Positions 10,521-21,950 of a stretch of DNA of 64,000 bases are shown in pieces. Below the pieces are notes generated by a model. That model saw only the letters and a program-made list of their open reading frames with translations, made no database searches and was not told the origin of the DNA. How positions within the stretch are numbered: position 1 is the stretch's first letter; each line of letters begins with the position of its first letter. Position numbers and translations under genes: made by a program. The stretch spans positions 2,046,001-2,110,000 of the forward strand of contig JAHDVF020000840.1 in assembly GCA_022606425.2 (NCBI GenBank). The letters run 5' to 3'. This DNA is from Lepidostoma basale. Taxonomy: Eukaryota > Arthropoda > Insecta > Trichoptera > Lepidostomatidae.

Positions 10521-11080
10521 ATGACAAATGAAGGGTGAAAACTATTCGAAAAATATTCGAATATGAATATAGAATATACCAATCCTCAATTGGTAGTTTC
10601 TTATCCCGTTTAAGCAGTCTTCCATGGGCGGCAGTAGGTCTTATTTGTTGCTGCGTGAGGGCGGCTGAAGGTGAGGGCGACTCTGTTAGGTGACTTGTGT
10701 GAAGGATAGGTCTATCGATCTCAACTGGTAGTTGGTAGTCATGGTCTAAATATTTAAGTAGACAACCTATGGTGCTCCAACAAAACGAAGGTCATCCAGC
10801 CAGGGTTGACATTTGTTAATTTATTAACGCCGTTTTAAAGGGGTTTGCTTCAATTATTTCTTTACACAGAAAAACAATTTACTCTTATTTAAAATTTACA
10901 CTTCTTTAGAATACAGAACTAGAATGTTTGATATTGAAATATTTTGTATACAATTTCAAACTATTTGGATACTTCATTTTTCTTCGATATTCATCAACAC
11001 TTTTGTGTTGTGGATTCGCATAAGAAAACTTTTGAAAATTTCAATACATTTTTTTTTAAATTTTATATAAACTTATGGCG
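10521..11080. other. Spacer
   Basis: A short GC-richer patch lies at 10610-10740. Nothing else recognised. Confidence 0.45.
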
Positions 11081-11084
11081 TTTA

Positions 11085-11345
11085 CACTATAGAGACATTT
11101 TTTTTGATGAATGAAAATACTGTTTTTTCCACTTTTGAGATAATTTTTCTCGACATGTTTCGAAAGCTTCACACCCGTAAAGTTATGTCACACATTAACT
11201 AACAAATGTTGTATATGTTCCTAGGTTCGTATTTAACTAAATAATTGTAATAATTTTGGTTAGTTTATATCGTTCTCCCGATGATGAAGGTGCAGAGCAT
11301 TCGAAGCGTGGAAAAAACAGTGTTTTAATTAATAAAAAATGTATT
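11085..11345. repeat. HH2 element, inverted pair, decayed
   Basis: Left part on the minus strand: TCGAAACATGTCGAG core end (rc about 11150-11165) but no CTGATGA. Right part on the plus strand: CCGATGA (11278-11284), TGAAGG, then CGAAGC in place of CGAAAC, jumping straight to GTGGAAAAAACAGTG. Both ribozymes look inactive. Confidence 0.6.
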
Positions 11346-11475
11346 TTTAATTTTTCACATAAAGCACTCAATATATACAATAAAATAAACAACTTCTATA
11401 TTAACAATAGATTGTAATTACACTTGATGCCAACTAGATAGAAAATATAAAAAGTGTTTGTAAAAAAATATATGA

Positions 11476-12000
11476 TTAACTAACTAACTAACTAACCATC
11501 ACGCCGTCACCCCGGAGGCTTAGGCAGAAAGAATGGACCGCCACACTGTTCTGTCCTGACATACTTCTCTAGATTCCTCTACATTCATACATCTTGTCAT
11601 GCACGCACGTCGATTTCTCAGACTCCTCACGTGACCGACATTCAATATTTGATTGGTTTGATCGTGCCACGTTTTCCTCGGCCTTCCTCTATTTCTAGCT
11701 TCGTTCACGTCATCTACATATACCATATTCACCATTCTGTCTTCGTTCATTCTTTCCATGTGTCCGAACCATCCTAACGACCCTTACATTGTTTTGTTCA
11801 TAACACTTTCATTCGCACAGCATTCACTTCTTAAATTTGCATTTGACATTCTATCATATACAGATTTACCATACATTCGTCTTAGAGATCTCATTTCCAT
11901 TGCGTTTATTCTACTTTTAGCCTTCTTTTGCTAGTTCCATGCTTAACTTCCATACATAAGGGTTGGCACAAGAACAGCATTATGCACTGCCACCTTAGCT
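11476..12000 (-). mobile_element. RTE-A 3' end, minus strand
   Basis: The tail CTAACTAACTAACTAACC is followed by about 500 bp of coding complement reaching the LMYGS…WLANKRR region. Frame 11520-11759 covers HMERMNEDRM to the end, missing only the last residues. The 5' boundary meets a plus-strand copy at about 12001. Confidence 0.87.
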
Positions 12001-12002
12001 AT

Positions 12003-12265
12003 AAATTATATGATAGAATATTGAATGCATAATAAAATTTAAAAAAGGATCCCGAGATGGTTTGTACATATGGAACGAATTGATGAGAGAAGAATGGTTA
12101 TTTTTTACAAAGAGAAGAGATGGAAAAAGAAGCCGAGAACGCCTAAGGAAATTATGGCATGACCAAGTCAATAAAATTTAAAAAAAATTGACGACCATGC
12201 ACGTTACGATGTATAAATATAGAGGAAGCAATAGAAGTATGTCAGGATAGTGCAAACGGTGTGTG
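12003..12265 (+). mobile_element. RTE-A internal fragment, head to head
   Basis: Strongly decayed: YDRI-like start, then KKGS, WNELMREEW and WHDQVNKI in shifting frames, ending near EEAIEVCQD. No tail is left. It is in opposite orientation to the copy on its left. Confidence 0.65.
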
Positions 12266-12810
12266 TAAGTTATGTTAATTTGTTTGTGTAGTGACAATAA
12301 ATACATAAATATGTTGGAGAAGTTCTCTTTAGACCCTACCTAAGTTACTCTACCCTATTATCTTATGTCAAGAAAATATGTTTGAGTTGATTTGTTTTTT
12401 TTTTCTTCTGTGTTTTTTCAAGATTGGTTGTGAAACGAAAAAATGAGAATTAATGTTTTGTCTATTTGTGAAGGTTTTTCTGAATTGAAAAGAACATGCC
12501 AAAGGCTATCTGAATTTTAAAACAAGCGAGATAAACATGCACAACAATTCAGTGTTTGATATGATTTTTTCTTGTTTGACTAGATATGAGTTTATAATTC
12601 TTTTGCTTATATATACAATAGTTAATCAAAATTAACATTAAGTAATGTAAGTTAATAATTTATTTATTTATTGTAAGTATATTAATTAAACAATTAATCT
12701 AAATTTGTGCATTTTAAAATGATATTAACTTTAACATTTTGTTGAATATTTACAATAAATAATTTTATCGAATTTACATTTGCATTGAAAAAAAAACTTG
12801 TTTCAAACAT
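12266..12810. other. AT-rich spacer
   Basis: Nothing supported. Confidence 0.5.
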
Positions 12811-12814
12811 ACAA

Positions 12815-13180
12815 ACAAACAAACCATCACGCCGTTTCCCCGCAGGGGTAGGCATAGAGAATGGACCGCCACACTACTTTATCCTGGCAAACCTCTCTAG
12901 ATTCCTCCACATTCATACAACGAGTCATACACGCACGTCGATTCCTCCGACTTCTAACATGATCAATCTTTTAAATTTGTTTAATTTGGTCATGCCATGT
13001 TCTTCATGTCTGCCTCGACTCCGTACTCCATTTACATAATTAATGAATACTTTCTTAACCATTCTTTCACCATTCATGCGTACCATATGTCCGAACCATT
13101 GCAGCGATCTTTTCATAATTTTGTTCATAATACCTTCTTCCGCTCTACATTCCTTTCTTATATCAGCATTTGAGATTCGA
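12815..13180 (-). mobile_element. RTE-A 3' end, (TTTG)n-tail subfamily
   Basis: Tail complement ACAAACAAACAAACC, then coding complement to MNKIMKRSLQWFGHMVRMNGERM and a few codons beyond (SNADIRKECRAEEG). A frameshift near the GRPRKT motif (…GRHEEHG) breaks it. Confidence 0.87.
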
Positions 13181-13344
13181 ACGATGAATAAAATGTTTTT
13201 TAATGTGAAACTTAAAAATCACATGAAATAATACGTAAAATTATATATTTTTATAAATAAACAATATTTGTGTTATTTACAACTAACTTCTACCAAGTAA
13301 TTTCAATTGACAAAATTGATATTTTGGATTTAGAAGCTTCACTT

Positions 13345-13832
13345 CCTCATGTATGGAAGTGAAGCTTGGAGCTGGTAAAATAAGGATGAAAGCAGGATAA
13401 ACGCCGTAGAAATGAGATCACTAAGAAGAATGTGCGGGAAAACGTTGTATGATAGAATACCGAACGATGAAATAAGAAAGAAATGTAAGGCAGATGACTG
13501 CATCATGAATAAAATTAAAAAAGGATCCCTGAGATGGTTTGGACATATGGAACGAATGGATGAGAGTAGAATGGTTAAAAAGTTGTACACAAGCAGCGTG
13601 AGTGGGAAAAGAAGCAGAGAACGACCGAGGAAAACATGGCATGACCAAATTAACTAATTACTAAAAGGCGGCCACATTCGAAGTCGGAATAATCGACGTG
13701 CGTGCATGGTACGATGTATGAATGTAGAGGAAGCCCGAGAGGTATGCCAGGACAGGTCATTGTGGCGATCCATCCTCTCTGCCTACCCCTCCGGGGAAAT
13801 GGCGTGATGGTTAGTTAGTTAGTTAGTTGAAT
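13345..13832 (+). mobile_element. RTE-A 3' end
   Basis: From LMYGSEAWSW through MRSLRRMCGKTLYDRIPNDE and WFGHMERMDESRM to PSGEMA, with tail (GTTA)n. A stop interrupts after DQIN (13655). It is nearly the same subfamily as 20895-21632 and 22868-23325. Confidence 0.9.
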
Positions 13833-14305
13833 TTTTTTTTAAGAATTAACGACCACTACTGTAATTCAAGATGGACTGTCATCGCGAGATGTCAATAATT
13901 TTTTTAAGTTTATGTTCAAAATATCACGAAATAAAACGAAATTTTTTACATATTTGACATTAACGTAGTATCACTGAACTTGATAATGCGTTAGATTTGA
14001 TATGTCTGCATAGAAACCTGATAATTAGCAGTTAACAGATCGCCGAAGACAAGCTGTCAAATATTATCTCTAAGCGACATACACCAGCTGATACCAGTCT
14101 TGGACCAATAAATATTATTGTTACTATATTGTCGCCCAATTAAAAATAATTAGTCTTATGTGAGTAGGAACATTTTTCAAATGACAGTTTCAACAAATGT
14201 CAATCTAATTTTATAGGATTGACAGCTCCAGAGATCCCCAAACAACACCTCTAAATATGCTATTAAAAGGTCTCATATTTGGGTCAAGTGCTAAGGGGAG
14301 AAAAA
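13833..14305. other. Spacer
   Basis: No supported feature. Confidence 0.5.
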
Positions 14306-14309
14306 TACC

Positions 14310-14515
14310 ACCTCCTTCAACTGATATTAATGGGTAAAGTGGAGGGACGTCGGGGAGTTGGTAGACGGCAGCTGTCATGGCTGCGGAACATCAAAGAGTG
14401 GCCAGGAATAACAAGAGTTTAGAACATGTTCCAAGTGGCGCAGGATAGAGATGCCTTTGCTGCAGTGATCTCCAACGTTGGGGGGACCTGACACGGCACC
14501 GAAAGAAGAAGAAGA
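14310..14515 (+). mobile_element. RTE-B 3' end with short (GAA)n tail
   Basis: Encodes GKVEGRRGVGRRQLSWLRN and a decayed …RAAQDRD region, ending VGGT before GAAAGAAGAAGAAG. It is immediately followed by the mariner-like remnant. Confidence 0.75.
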
Positions 14516-14544
14516 TTTACTATAATATAAGGTGACTTAGTTTG

Positions 14545-15005
14545 AATACACAATTTGAGAAATTATTTCTCAAAAATAATATCATCCAAATGTAAACCCT
14601 CGCGTTCGTGGCACTCATTTAGTCGAGCAGTAAAATTTCTTATGACGGCTCGGTTGATAGACTTTGGAATGGCTGATTTTTCATGACGAATGTTTTCTTT
14701 CAAATGCGCCAGGGAAGTCGGTTTATTGGCGTAAACTTTAGATTTGAGATAACCCAACAGGAAAAAGTCCATAGGGGTTAAATCAGGACTGCGTGAAGGA
14801 CAATTTATGTCACCTCTCCTGGATATCAATTTGCCAGGAAAAATTTCACGAACTCGTGGAAGAGGCGTATTGGACGTGTGTGACGTTGGTCCGTTCTGCT
14901 GGAACAATATTCTTTGGTTATAGTCAGACACCAAGATGTCGTCTAACATCTTCACATAACGTTCTGAATTCGAACATAAACATTATGTTGAGACACCTTA
15001 TACAT
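14545..15005 (-). mobile_element. Mariner-like transposase C-terminal remnant
   Basis: A 130-codon open frame (14563-14955) encodes the C-terminal half of a Tc1/mariner-superfamily transposase of the type with SPDLTPxDFFLxGYLKSKVY. It begins MLDDILVSDYNQRILFQQN, then has RSPDLTPMDFFLLGYLKSK. In active relatives FQQN is FQQD; this D-to-N change removes the second catalytic acidic residue. The third acidic residue, in PMDFF, is kept. The N-terminal DNA-binding half is missing. A fragment of such an N-terminal half lies at 60695-61080. Confidence 0.85.
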
Positions 15006-15035
15006 ATGTTTTAGCATCGATACATACTTGATACA

Positions 15036-15235
15036 AATCTTCTTCTTCTTAATTACCATCCTGGGGATTGGTCTACAATAAGAATAAGCCTCACTCGTTC
15101 AGTCCTGTCTCCAGCCAGTATTTTCATCTCTGCGTAACTGTCACAAGGCATGTCTCTAATCACTTGGTTCATATACGAGTATCTTGGGTGACCTCTGCAG
15201 TTTATTTCTTCAACCATTCCCTCCGCGATGCTAAT
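15036..15235 (-). mobile_element. Possible (GAA)n-tailed fragment
   Basis: TCTTCTTCTTAATTACCATCC on the left looks like a trinucleotide tail followed by a distinct, less AT-rich 190-bp stretch. No protein motif was recognised. It may be a further non-LTR 3' end. Confidence 0.3.
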
Positions 15236-15840
15236 ATATTTAAATCTAATACATATTTTTACTAAAAACTAATTGAAATTTTCTAGAAGACATTAGTTTT
15301 ATTGAAATATAAATGGAAATTAATTTAACACGTTTTTTTAACGATTATTAGAGATATCATTAAGATCTTGACTTTGGGTGCATTAAAAATCTGACTGATC
15401 ATACATCTATCTTAAAAACCCACATTTTTAAAAATCTCTCAAAATATAAACAACCGATATCTGATGTCTAGTTTCAGATGCATTTTCCATGACTAAATAA
15501 TATTGTTAAAGCGCCCTTGAGATGAGTTGCTCACGAAATTGGCGCGGTATTAATAAATTGTATTATTTTAATTGGCACATTTCAAATGGAAAGTAAAGTA
15601 TCATGTTAAGGTATCACGAATTTTAAAGTATCACGTATCACAGAGAAAGCAATATACACGAATGAGTGTTTTGTGTTTTGAATAACATAAATACAATATT
15701 AAATTTCAAGCGTAATTGAGCAAACATTGAAAATAGTTTGACAAGACGCAATTGGTCTAAAATTATATTATAAGTTTTATTTCGTATCTATGCGATTTTT
15801 AATTCTAGTAGTTTACTAATTTAATGTTATTTTAATTACT
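15236..15840. other. AT-rich spacer
   Basis: Nothing supported. Confidence 0.5.
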
Positions 15841-15844
15841 GTTA

Positions 15845-16090
15845 AAATTGAAAACACTGTTATAATATCACAATTTCTTTTTATTTACTGAGTGTGGCAA
15901 CAGCTGTTTCGCCAACCGATGTTTGCATCATCAGGTGTTACAATAAACTGAATGATGACTTTGATGATGCCAACATCGGTTGGCGAAACAGCTGTCGCGA
16001 CACTCAGTAAATAAATAAAATTGTGTCATTATAACAGTGTTTTAAATTTCAACAGTAATAACGTTGAAGTATCACAGTGTTTCGGCCAAA
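15845..16090. repeat. HH4 palindromic element
   Basis: An inverted pair centred near 15947. Both arms read, outward from the centre, core, hairpin, GCGAAACAGCTGT, ACTCAGTAAATAAA, then AACACTGTTATAAT. The minus core has a canonical CTGATGA (rc 15928-15934) and GAAAC (rc 15906-15910), with TT rather than TC at the predicted cleavage site. Downstream, GTGTTTCGGCCAAAAC (16077-16092) recurs beside the other HH4 copies (26800, 56590). Confidence 0.75.
15950..16005 (+). ncRNA. HH4 hammerhead-like ribozyme core
   Basis: TTGATGA (15961-15967), one unpaired T, perfect 6-bp stem II GCCAAC/GTTGGC with loop ATCG, GAAAC (15985-15989), AGCTGTC (15990-15996). Stem III would be the palindrome ACAGCTGT. Predicted cleavage follows C15996. 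Position 3 is U, giving U3·G8, a weaker pair than in the minus arm. The minus arm retains CTGATGA. Confidence 0.65.
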
Positions 16091-16850
16091 ACAATAGACT
16101 TTTTAGTTATTTTAATTGATACATATTATATTTTTCCTTGCGTACTTTATTTTTTTGTTATTGAAGCCAATACCTTATTACCTACATCTCCCTTCCTTTA
16201 AAATCTGCTAGAATAACTGTTATGTAAAAAGTGGTATGTAAATAGAAGTTATTTATATTTATGGGTATATATAATTGTTTAATGTGAACAGCTTTTTCAA
16301 AAATACCAATATATTAATCCTTTAGTACAGAGCTGATTAAATAAATGGTATTTTTACCCAAATAAAAGAGTAATTAATTTAATTTGTTTTGATCAAACGA
16401 ATTTATTATTTTTACGAAGTTAAGGTTTGTTTATTTGTTTATACAATGTTCTTTGCGTTTAACGAAACCTTATATCGATCCATTTTCATTCCTTTGATTT
16501 GGTCAGCCATTATTGTTTGATATTACCGAAGCTCGGGACAATAGAGGGAGCTTTTACTTTATTAGGTTAGAGAATAATTGGAATGGACACGAATAAGGAA
16601 TGTACAGTAGATATTCTACAAAACTAAAGGTCACTTAATAATATGACGTGTGTTAAGAAATAAAGCCTTGGAGTTTTTAAACAAGCGATTTAAATTAAAC
16701 AAGTATAAAAGTTTGCATTTATTCAATTTAGGTTATTAAGGATTTTCGTACTTAGTTAATGAAAATAAGTTTTTCGCAAAAAAACATAAACGAACAATTT
16801 CTTTTATGCCAGCCATACTTCGTTTTGTAGATATTTTATTTGCCATTTTC
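16091..16850. other. AT-rich spacer
   Basis: Nothing supported. Confidence 0.5.
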
Positions 16851-16854
16851 TTTT

Positions 16855-17045
16855 TTATATACTTTATATATACAACACTGTTATTACACAACAGACATGT
16901 TCCGGACAACCAGTCCTTCTTCAGTGATACATATTATACAGATGTTTCTTTATAATATGTATCACTGAAGAAGGACTGGTTGTCCGAAACATGCCTGATA
17001 TGTAATTTTAATAGTGTTGTACATACAAAGTATATAAAAAAAAGA
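16855..17045. ncRNA. HH3 palindromic element with two hammerhead-like cores
   Basis: Arms starting TATATACAACACTGTTATTA (left) and its complement (right) enclose two cores. Minus: CTGAAGA (rc 16918-16924), GGAC/GTCC, then CGGAAC in place of CGAAAC, ATGTC. Plus: CTGAAGA (16965-16971), stem II GGAC-TGGTT-GTCC, GAAAC (16986-16990), then ATGCC in place of ATGTC. Each arm therefore has one lesion at a required position. The intact version is at 43820. Confidence 0.7.
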
Positions 17046-17249
17046 AAAAGACAAATAAACGAACAATATTTATTCTTCTTTATTGTGAGTGCTCTTTTGG
17101 TGAAACGTAAATGAGGGTTTGATTGTTTTAATACATAAATAAATATTAAATAGCTTTCCTTGTCTCAGTCCAATTATTACTTTTTTCTAGTTTATATTGT
17201 TGTCCCTATGATGAAGGTATAAAAACTGAAGAAATCTTAGAGGATAACC

Positions 17250-17560
17250 ATTTTTATGTTCCGGATGGTTATCTTCGAGAGCACAGACTATTTTATCTCC
17301 CAACATGCAGAACCAACCTGCCTCTTGTGATGTCGGCAGGGGGAGCAATCAAACTGCTGAAAATGATGACTTCGGAGATTGACGCCTTCCATATTAGTGA
17401 AAATACGTTCAGAAGACAAATACTTTTGACTTTTGAGAGTATCTTGTGTTCCCAAAGTCGAACCGTCTCTTATGCGTTCCTAGTATTTGACCTGTTCTCA
17501 AATGAATTCCATAAACTTTCAACATGTTTGTAATGTCTATAAAAGAATGCTTGGAAGAAA
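17250..17560 (+). mobile_element. jockey-type LINE 3' end
   Basis: Matches 40529-40860: YVPDGY-like start, then PVMSAGGAIKLLKMMTSEIDAFHISENTFRRQ (across adjacent frames), the short C-terminal extension beyond the reverse transcriptase of jockey-clade LINEs. It then runs into a 3' UTR ending AAAATAAAC. 5'-truncated; frame broken. Confidence 0.7.
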
Positions 17561-17904
17561 ATAAACTAAAAAGTTGAAAAACAAAACAATGCTTCTTAAT
17601 TAAAAATTCGATGTACTATAGGTATTATAGGAATTCTACAGCGTTAAGATTCTCAAAAATAAAATTAACATCTTTTATATGTTGAGAATCTTTCTTTTAA
17701 GTGATGTGGTCGTATAAATAACTCTTTAGTATGTGCAAGTCTAATAATATATTTAAAAATGTACTTAAGGCAATATTTTTCATGGATTTTTGGGTATTTT
17801 TATAAATACCCATAAACATGGTAAATAGTTTATTTATCATAGAAAAAAATACTTTTTATAAATAACATAAATAAAATATTTTACAATATATTTTTTCATT
17901 TAAT

Positions 17905-18010
17905 TAATACTGTTTTTCTACTCTTTTGAGTATTCCACTTTTGAAAGAAAATATATTTCGACATGTTACAAAGTTCGTATGCCTTCGTCATCGGGAAAAC
18001 GGAATAAAAT
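17905..18010 (-). repeat. HH2 half-element, decayed
   Basis: CCGATGACGAAGG, then GTAACATGTCG instead of GAAACATGTCG. The tail ends near AACAGTATTAATTAAATG. Not expected to cleave. Confidence 0.55.
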
Positions 18011-18094
18011 CTTTAAGTTTATCAACAACAAAAAATATTTCTACGGGTAACTGTTGAACTGTATAAACCAAAAGGCCTCAGCACAATTGAGATG

Positions 18095-18370
18095 TAGGTC
18101 CTAAGATCTATAACTGGAAAAACTCTCGAAGATCGTGTCCGCAACGTAGAAAAAATGTGAAATAGTAGATATTGTTCGGTGGAGTAGAAACTGAAGGAAC
18201 CATGTAGCCAGGATGGATTGATAGTGACAGACTCACATGTAGTAGCTTACGATATCCCACCTGGGCACCATATACCTGAAAAGCCACCTAAGAGACGGAG
18301 GCACAGTTGGACGTCATTATCTCAGAAGATATAATTTCCGAGTTACAGACTGACAGATCAATTAAAAGAA
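18095..18370 (+). mobile_element. RTE-C fragment, decayed
   Basis: RSITGKTLEDRVRNVE is followed by a scrambled middle, then VAYDIPPGHHIPEKPPKRRRHSWTSLSQ. This corresponds to the C-terminal tail of RTE-C (compare 26149-26558). Stops and a frame change near 18155. The tail is represented by AAAAGAAGAAAAA. Confidence 0.7.
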
Positions 18371-18514
18371 GAAAAAAATATTTCTTCTGACTTTTATTAA
18401 CATATCAATTGAATTCTTCTCGTCTACATCTGTAATTTTATAAATGTAATGCAGAATTGAACCAAAGATACTCGTATATAATCAATCATATATAATCAAA
18501 CTTATAAATGCCGT

Positions 18515-18835
18515 TCTCTGGACCATGGCAGGCGAAAAGCTAATCAGAGAAAAAGTCGCTAGACGCAAATGGCTGCGGATCGGTCACACTCTGAGACGGA
18601 ACCCAGCCTGCATCGCTTAGGGCGCACTTGACTGGTCCCCTTAGGGGGGGAAGAGGAACCGAGGCAGACCTAGAGCCACCTGGATGAGAGCCCGACAGGA
18701 CGAGGTCAAAGCAGCAGGCCTCGCTTGGGATGATGTTAGGCATCAGGTATACGATAGAGTCCTGTGGAGAAGGTTCTTTGAGGCCCTTTGCACCACGGAG
18801 GTGTGGCAGGACAAGAAGAAGAAGAATATATTAAA
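18515..18835 (+). mobile_element. RTE-E 3' end, BovB-like C-terminus
   Basis: Encodes IREKVARRKWLRIGHTLRR, then RNRGRPRATWMRA, EVKAAGLAWDD, YDRVLWRRFFEALCTTE, then AAGAAGAAGAA. The motif order GHTLR, GRPR.TW, AAGL.W, DR.RW matches the C-terminus of RTE/BovB-type elements. Two stops disrupt it around 18619-18645. It is the only copy of this family in the window. Confidence 0.8.
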
Positions 18836-18844
18836 CGGAAGTTT

Positions 18845-19060
18845 TCAGTAATATTTATTATTTATTATGGAGTTTTACATCATTGCTCAAGAAACAATTT
18901 TTTTTGATAAATTTACGGCGTTAACACTATGGAATTCCAAAATGAGATTTTTTATGAATTCTGTCATCGGGAGAATGATATGAGGAGGGTGATGATGAAG
19001 GCGTAAAACTTTTGACAGATATCGAGAAAAATGAGCTCAAATGGTGGTTTAGGGGAAAGA
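18845..19060 (+). repeat. HH1 tail fused to HH2 element
   Basis: 18856-18898 is the HH1 end (GGAGTTTTACATCATTG). HH2 follows at once (GGCGTTAACACTATGGAATTC), with a rearranged core region at 18955-19040: GTGATGATGAAGG, then GACAGATATCGAG. The GAAAC box is lost. The HH1-HH2 adjacency recurs in the opposite order at 37955-38372. Confidence 0.55.
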
Positions 19061-19560
19061 ATGCTTGGCTCCTGATCCAGCGGACTTGGGTTCAAGCCTT
19101 GACATGACTAGATTCCTTCTCCATAATAATGAGGCATTTTCTGCGCTCATTTTGCGTATAAAAAATTGTAATACACTTGATTTAAATCTTTGGTGTTAGT
19201 CTATTTTTTTTAAATCATAAAAAATCTACTAATTTGTATGTTTGTATCATTTAAATGAAATAAAATTAAATTAATGTGCGAGTTGTATCGCAAAATGTCT
19301 TCCTGACCCATATAATGTAATGGGTGTATTCGCACAATAGAGGAGAGTCCGCGCTCAATTAGCACCCCCGTTCACCCCGCCCGCGCCGAGGGCACTCGAG
19401 CCCGTAAGAGTGTGTGCTTCACATTGTTTCACGTGAAACGTGAACAACGTAAGAAAACAATGTTTCACCAAAGGCTAGTTTACTCGCCTCACTAGATATT
19501 GACAACGGTTCTATTATTACGTATTTACGAATTTTCGATTCCCATAAATGCTACAAGCTA
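19061..19560. other. Spacer with a CpG-rich patch and a perfect palindrome
   Basis: 19330-19445 is GC-rich relative to its surroundings and holds the 16-bp perfect palindrome CGTTTCACGTGAAACG-like core (TTTCACGTGAAA at about 19424-19437, with an E-box CACGTG at its centre). No frame or repeat match. It could be regulatory or an exon edge, but nothing decides this. Confidence 0.3.
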
Positions 19561-19562
19561 AA

Positions 19563-20005
19563 AAACTAACTAACAAACCATCACGGACTGCCACACATTT
19601 CTTTCCTGACATATTTCTCTCCCTTCCTCAACATTCATACATCGTGCCATGCACGCGCATCGATTTCAATGACTTCTCACGTGGCCGACATTCAATATTT
19701 GATTTATTTGATCGTGCCACGTTTTCCTCGGTCTTCCTCTATTTCTGGTTCCATTTACATCGTTAACATATACTTTTTATACCATTCTTTCTTCATTCAT
19801 TCTTTCCATGTGTCCAAACTATCTGAATAATCCTTTCATTATTTTGTTCATAACACCATCATTCGCACCGCATTCGCTTCTTATACTTTCATTCGACACT
19901 CTATCATACACAGATTATCCACACATTCGTCTAAGAGATCTCATTTCTACTGCATTCGCTTCCATACATAAGGATCGGTAGAAGAACACCATTGCTACAT
20001 GCTAG
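19563..20005 (-). mobile_element. RTE-A 3' end, tail region partly deleted
   Basis: ACTAACTAACAAACCATCACGG jumps to ACTGCCACAC, so the segment coding the last residues is gone. The coding complement continues to the LMYGS region near 19985, with a deletion around the INAVE…QKK segment. Confidence 0.82.
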
Positions 20006-20330
20006 TTACATAAATTTAATTGTTCCGTAAGCGAGTCGGCTAGATCAAAGTCTATGATATCCAAGGCTTTCTCAAGATAATTTAAAAAAATTACGAAAAG
20101 AAAGGTATAGGAGTTTTTTTATATAGAAATGATCATATCCTATGGAATAATTTTAGGTTAGGGAAGTGATCGGCTCATTAGTCAAAAGACCCAAATATCG
20201 GAAAATATCAATTGAGATTTTTTTTTTGAGAGCCAATTTTATTTCAATAAATTTTGTTTGTTTTTGGACGTTGGAGATGCTTACTACACTGAATAATACC
20301 AAATATTACATGTCATAATCTACTTCTTCT

Positions 20331-20605
20331 GCTTTATTTAGGACTGTGTCCTGTTATTTCTCGAAGCCTGTTCCTGGGATGCAGATGTCCAACTGTCTCG
20401 CTATCTTTTAGGTGGTCTTCCTGCAGGTCGATTTCCTGTTGGTACTTTATTTGCGGCTATATTTATCACTCTTTCATATCATGCTCTTTTAACATGATCT
20501 CTCCAGTAGCGTCTTCTCAGTCTTCCTCGTCGCACGACATCTTCTACATTGCAGTTCTTCCTTATTTCAAAATTTCGTACTCTGTAGCGTAGATTGAACT
20601 AAAAA
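20331..20605 (-). mobile_element. RTE-C 3' end
   Basis: The minus strand encodes VRNFEIRKNCNVEDVVRRG, RRRYWRDHVKRA, INIAANKVPTGNRPAGRPPK, then a short GAAGAAG tail. Closest to the copies at 29126 and 37097. 5'-truncated. Confidence 0.83.
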
Positions 20606-20614
20606 ATGTGGAGT

Positions 20615-20822
20615 GTTGTCCGACATTGAAGCATATATACAACTTCCAAAAATTTGTCAGACGTGGTGGTCGTAAGAAGGGCAGAATGGGGATGTGGTAT
20701 TACATCAAGCGTGCGCTTAACCCGACCAATGACAGGTCATAAGTCCTGTAAACGCCCCGACTACCATATTCTGTTTCCAATTTGTATCTTCGTCTCTATT
20801 GAGATACAATTAATCCTTAAAG
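20615..20822 (-). repeat. FB1 single arm
   Basis: An FB1 arm in right-arm orientation, from ACAACTTCCAAAAATTTG to the terminal ATTGAGATACAATTAATCC. The opposite arm is absent. Confidence 0.75.
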
Positions 20823-20834
20823 ATTTTTTTTTAA

Positions 20835-20903
20835 TTTAACAGTGTATAATTACTATAGTCTTGAACTATAATTTTGTTTGCAATATCTTTTGAGAAAATA
20901 AAA
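20835..20903 (+). mobile_element. jockey 3' UTR scrap
   Basis: TTTTGAGAAAATAAA with its upstream AACTATAAT…TTTGTTTGCAATA matches the terminal bases of the jockey copy at 40797-40850. RTE-A homology begins at its end. Confidence 0.5.
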
Positions 20904-21632
20904 AAGAAGAATGTATGACGATTTGTGATATAAGTGCGATGGGCGAGAAATTGGAGTAAGTTACTGAATTTACGTATCTGGGAAGCATATTTACAAGAGA
21001 CGGAAAAATGGAGAAAGACATCGAAAGGAGGGTTGGTGCTGGGAATAAAATAAATGGCCCACTCAAAGTCATTACTGCAAATAGAAATATATCCACAGAA
21101 GCAAAGATGGCAGTACACAATGGAGTTCTAGTGCCAACCCTCATGTATGGAAGTAAAGCTTGGAGCTGGCAAAAGAAGGATGAAAGCAGGATAAACGCCG
21201 TAGAAATGAGATCACTAAGAAGAATGTGCGGGAAAACGTTGTATGATAGAATACCGAACGATGAAATAAGAAAGAAATGTACGGCAGATGACTGCATCAT
21301 GAATAAAATTAAAAAAGGATCCCTGAGATGGTTCGGACATATGGAACGATTGGATGAGAGTAGAATGGTTAAAAAGTTGTACACAAGCAGCGTGAGTGGG
21401 AAAAGAAGCCGAGGACGACCGAGGAAAACATGGCATGACCAAATTAATCAACTACTTAAAGGCGGTTACATTCAAAGTCGGAAAAATCGACGTGCGTGCA
21501 TGGTACGATGTGTAATATGAATGTAGAGGAAGCCCGAGAGGTATGCCAGGACAGGCCAGAGTGGCGATCCATCCTCTCTGCCTTCCCCTCCGGGGAAATG
21601 GCGTGATGGTTAGTTAGTTAGTTAGTTAGTAT
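20895..21632 (+). mobile_element. RTE-A 3' half
   Basis: Starts in the sector coding CDISAMGEKLE, then FTYLGSIFTRDGKMEKDIERR. The frame 21008-21520 is open for 170 codons through NGVLVPTLMYGSKAWSW, MCGKTLYDRIPNDE and WFGHMERLDESRM to RRACMVRC. A 5-base insertion near 21512 then shifts the frame away from MNVEEAREVCQD. Upstream stops (for example TAA at 20958) also break it. The tail is (GTTA)n. Confidence 0.92.
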
Positions 21633-21950
21633 ATTAATACACTTGTAAATTTGTATTTTCATCACTATATTCTTTTAAAAAACCAACCGATTTTGCTCCC
21701 GCCAGAGCTTCACCAGGGTTACAAAAGACACTTTATCTTTTGACACGGTCTATTAATATTATTTTTGGTATGTGAGAATGTTTTTGATCCTGTTTTTTTC
21801 CGTACACATTGGCATATTGGACCCCTCACATTTTATGTCTCATGGAAACACATTTTGGAGGTCTGACCACACGCATACATTTCACATCAAACCAACACAG
21901 CAGCTCCCGTAATGCCGACCAGACACGCGATGGTTACATTTATTTAAATT
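21633..21950. other. Spacer
   Basis: Nothing supported. Confidence 0.45.
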
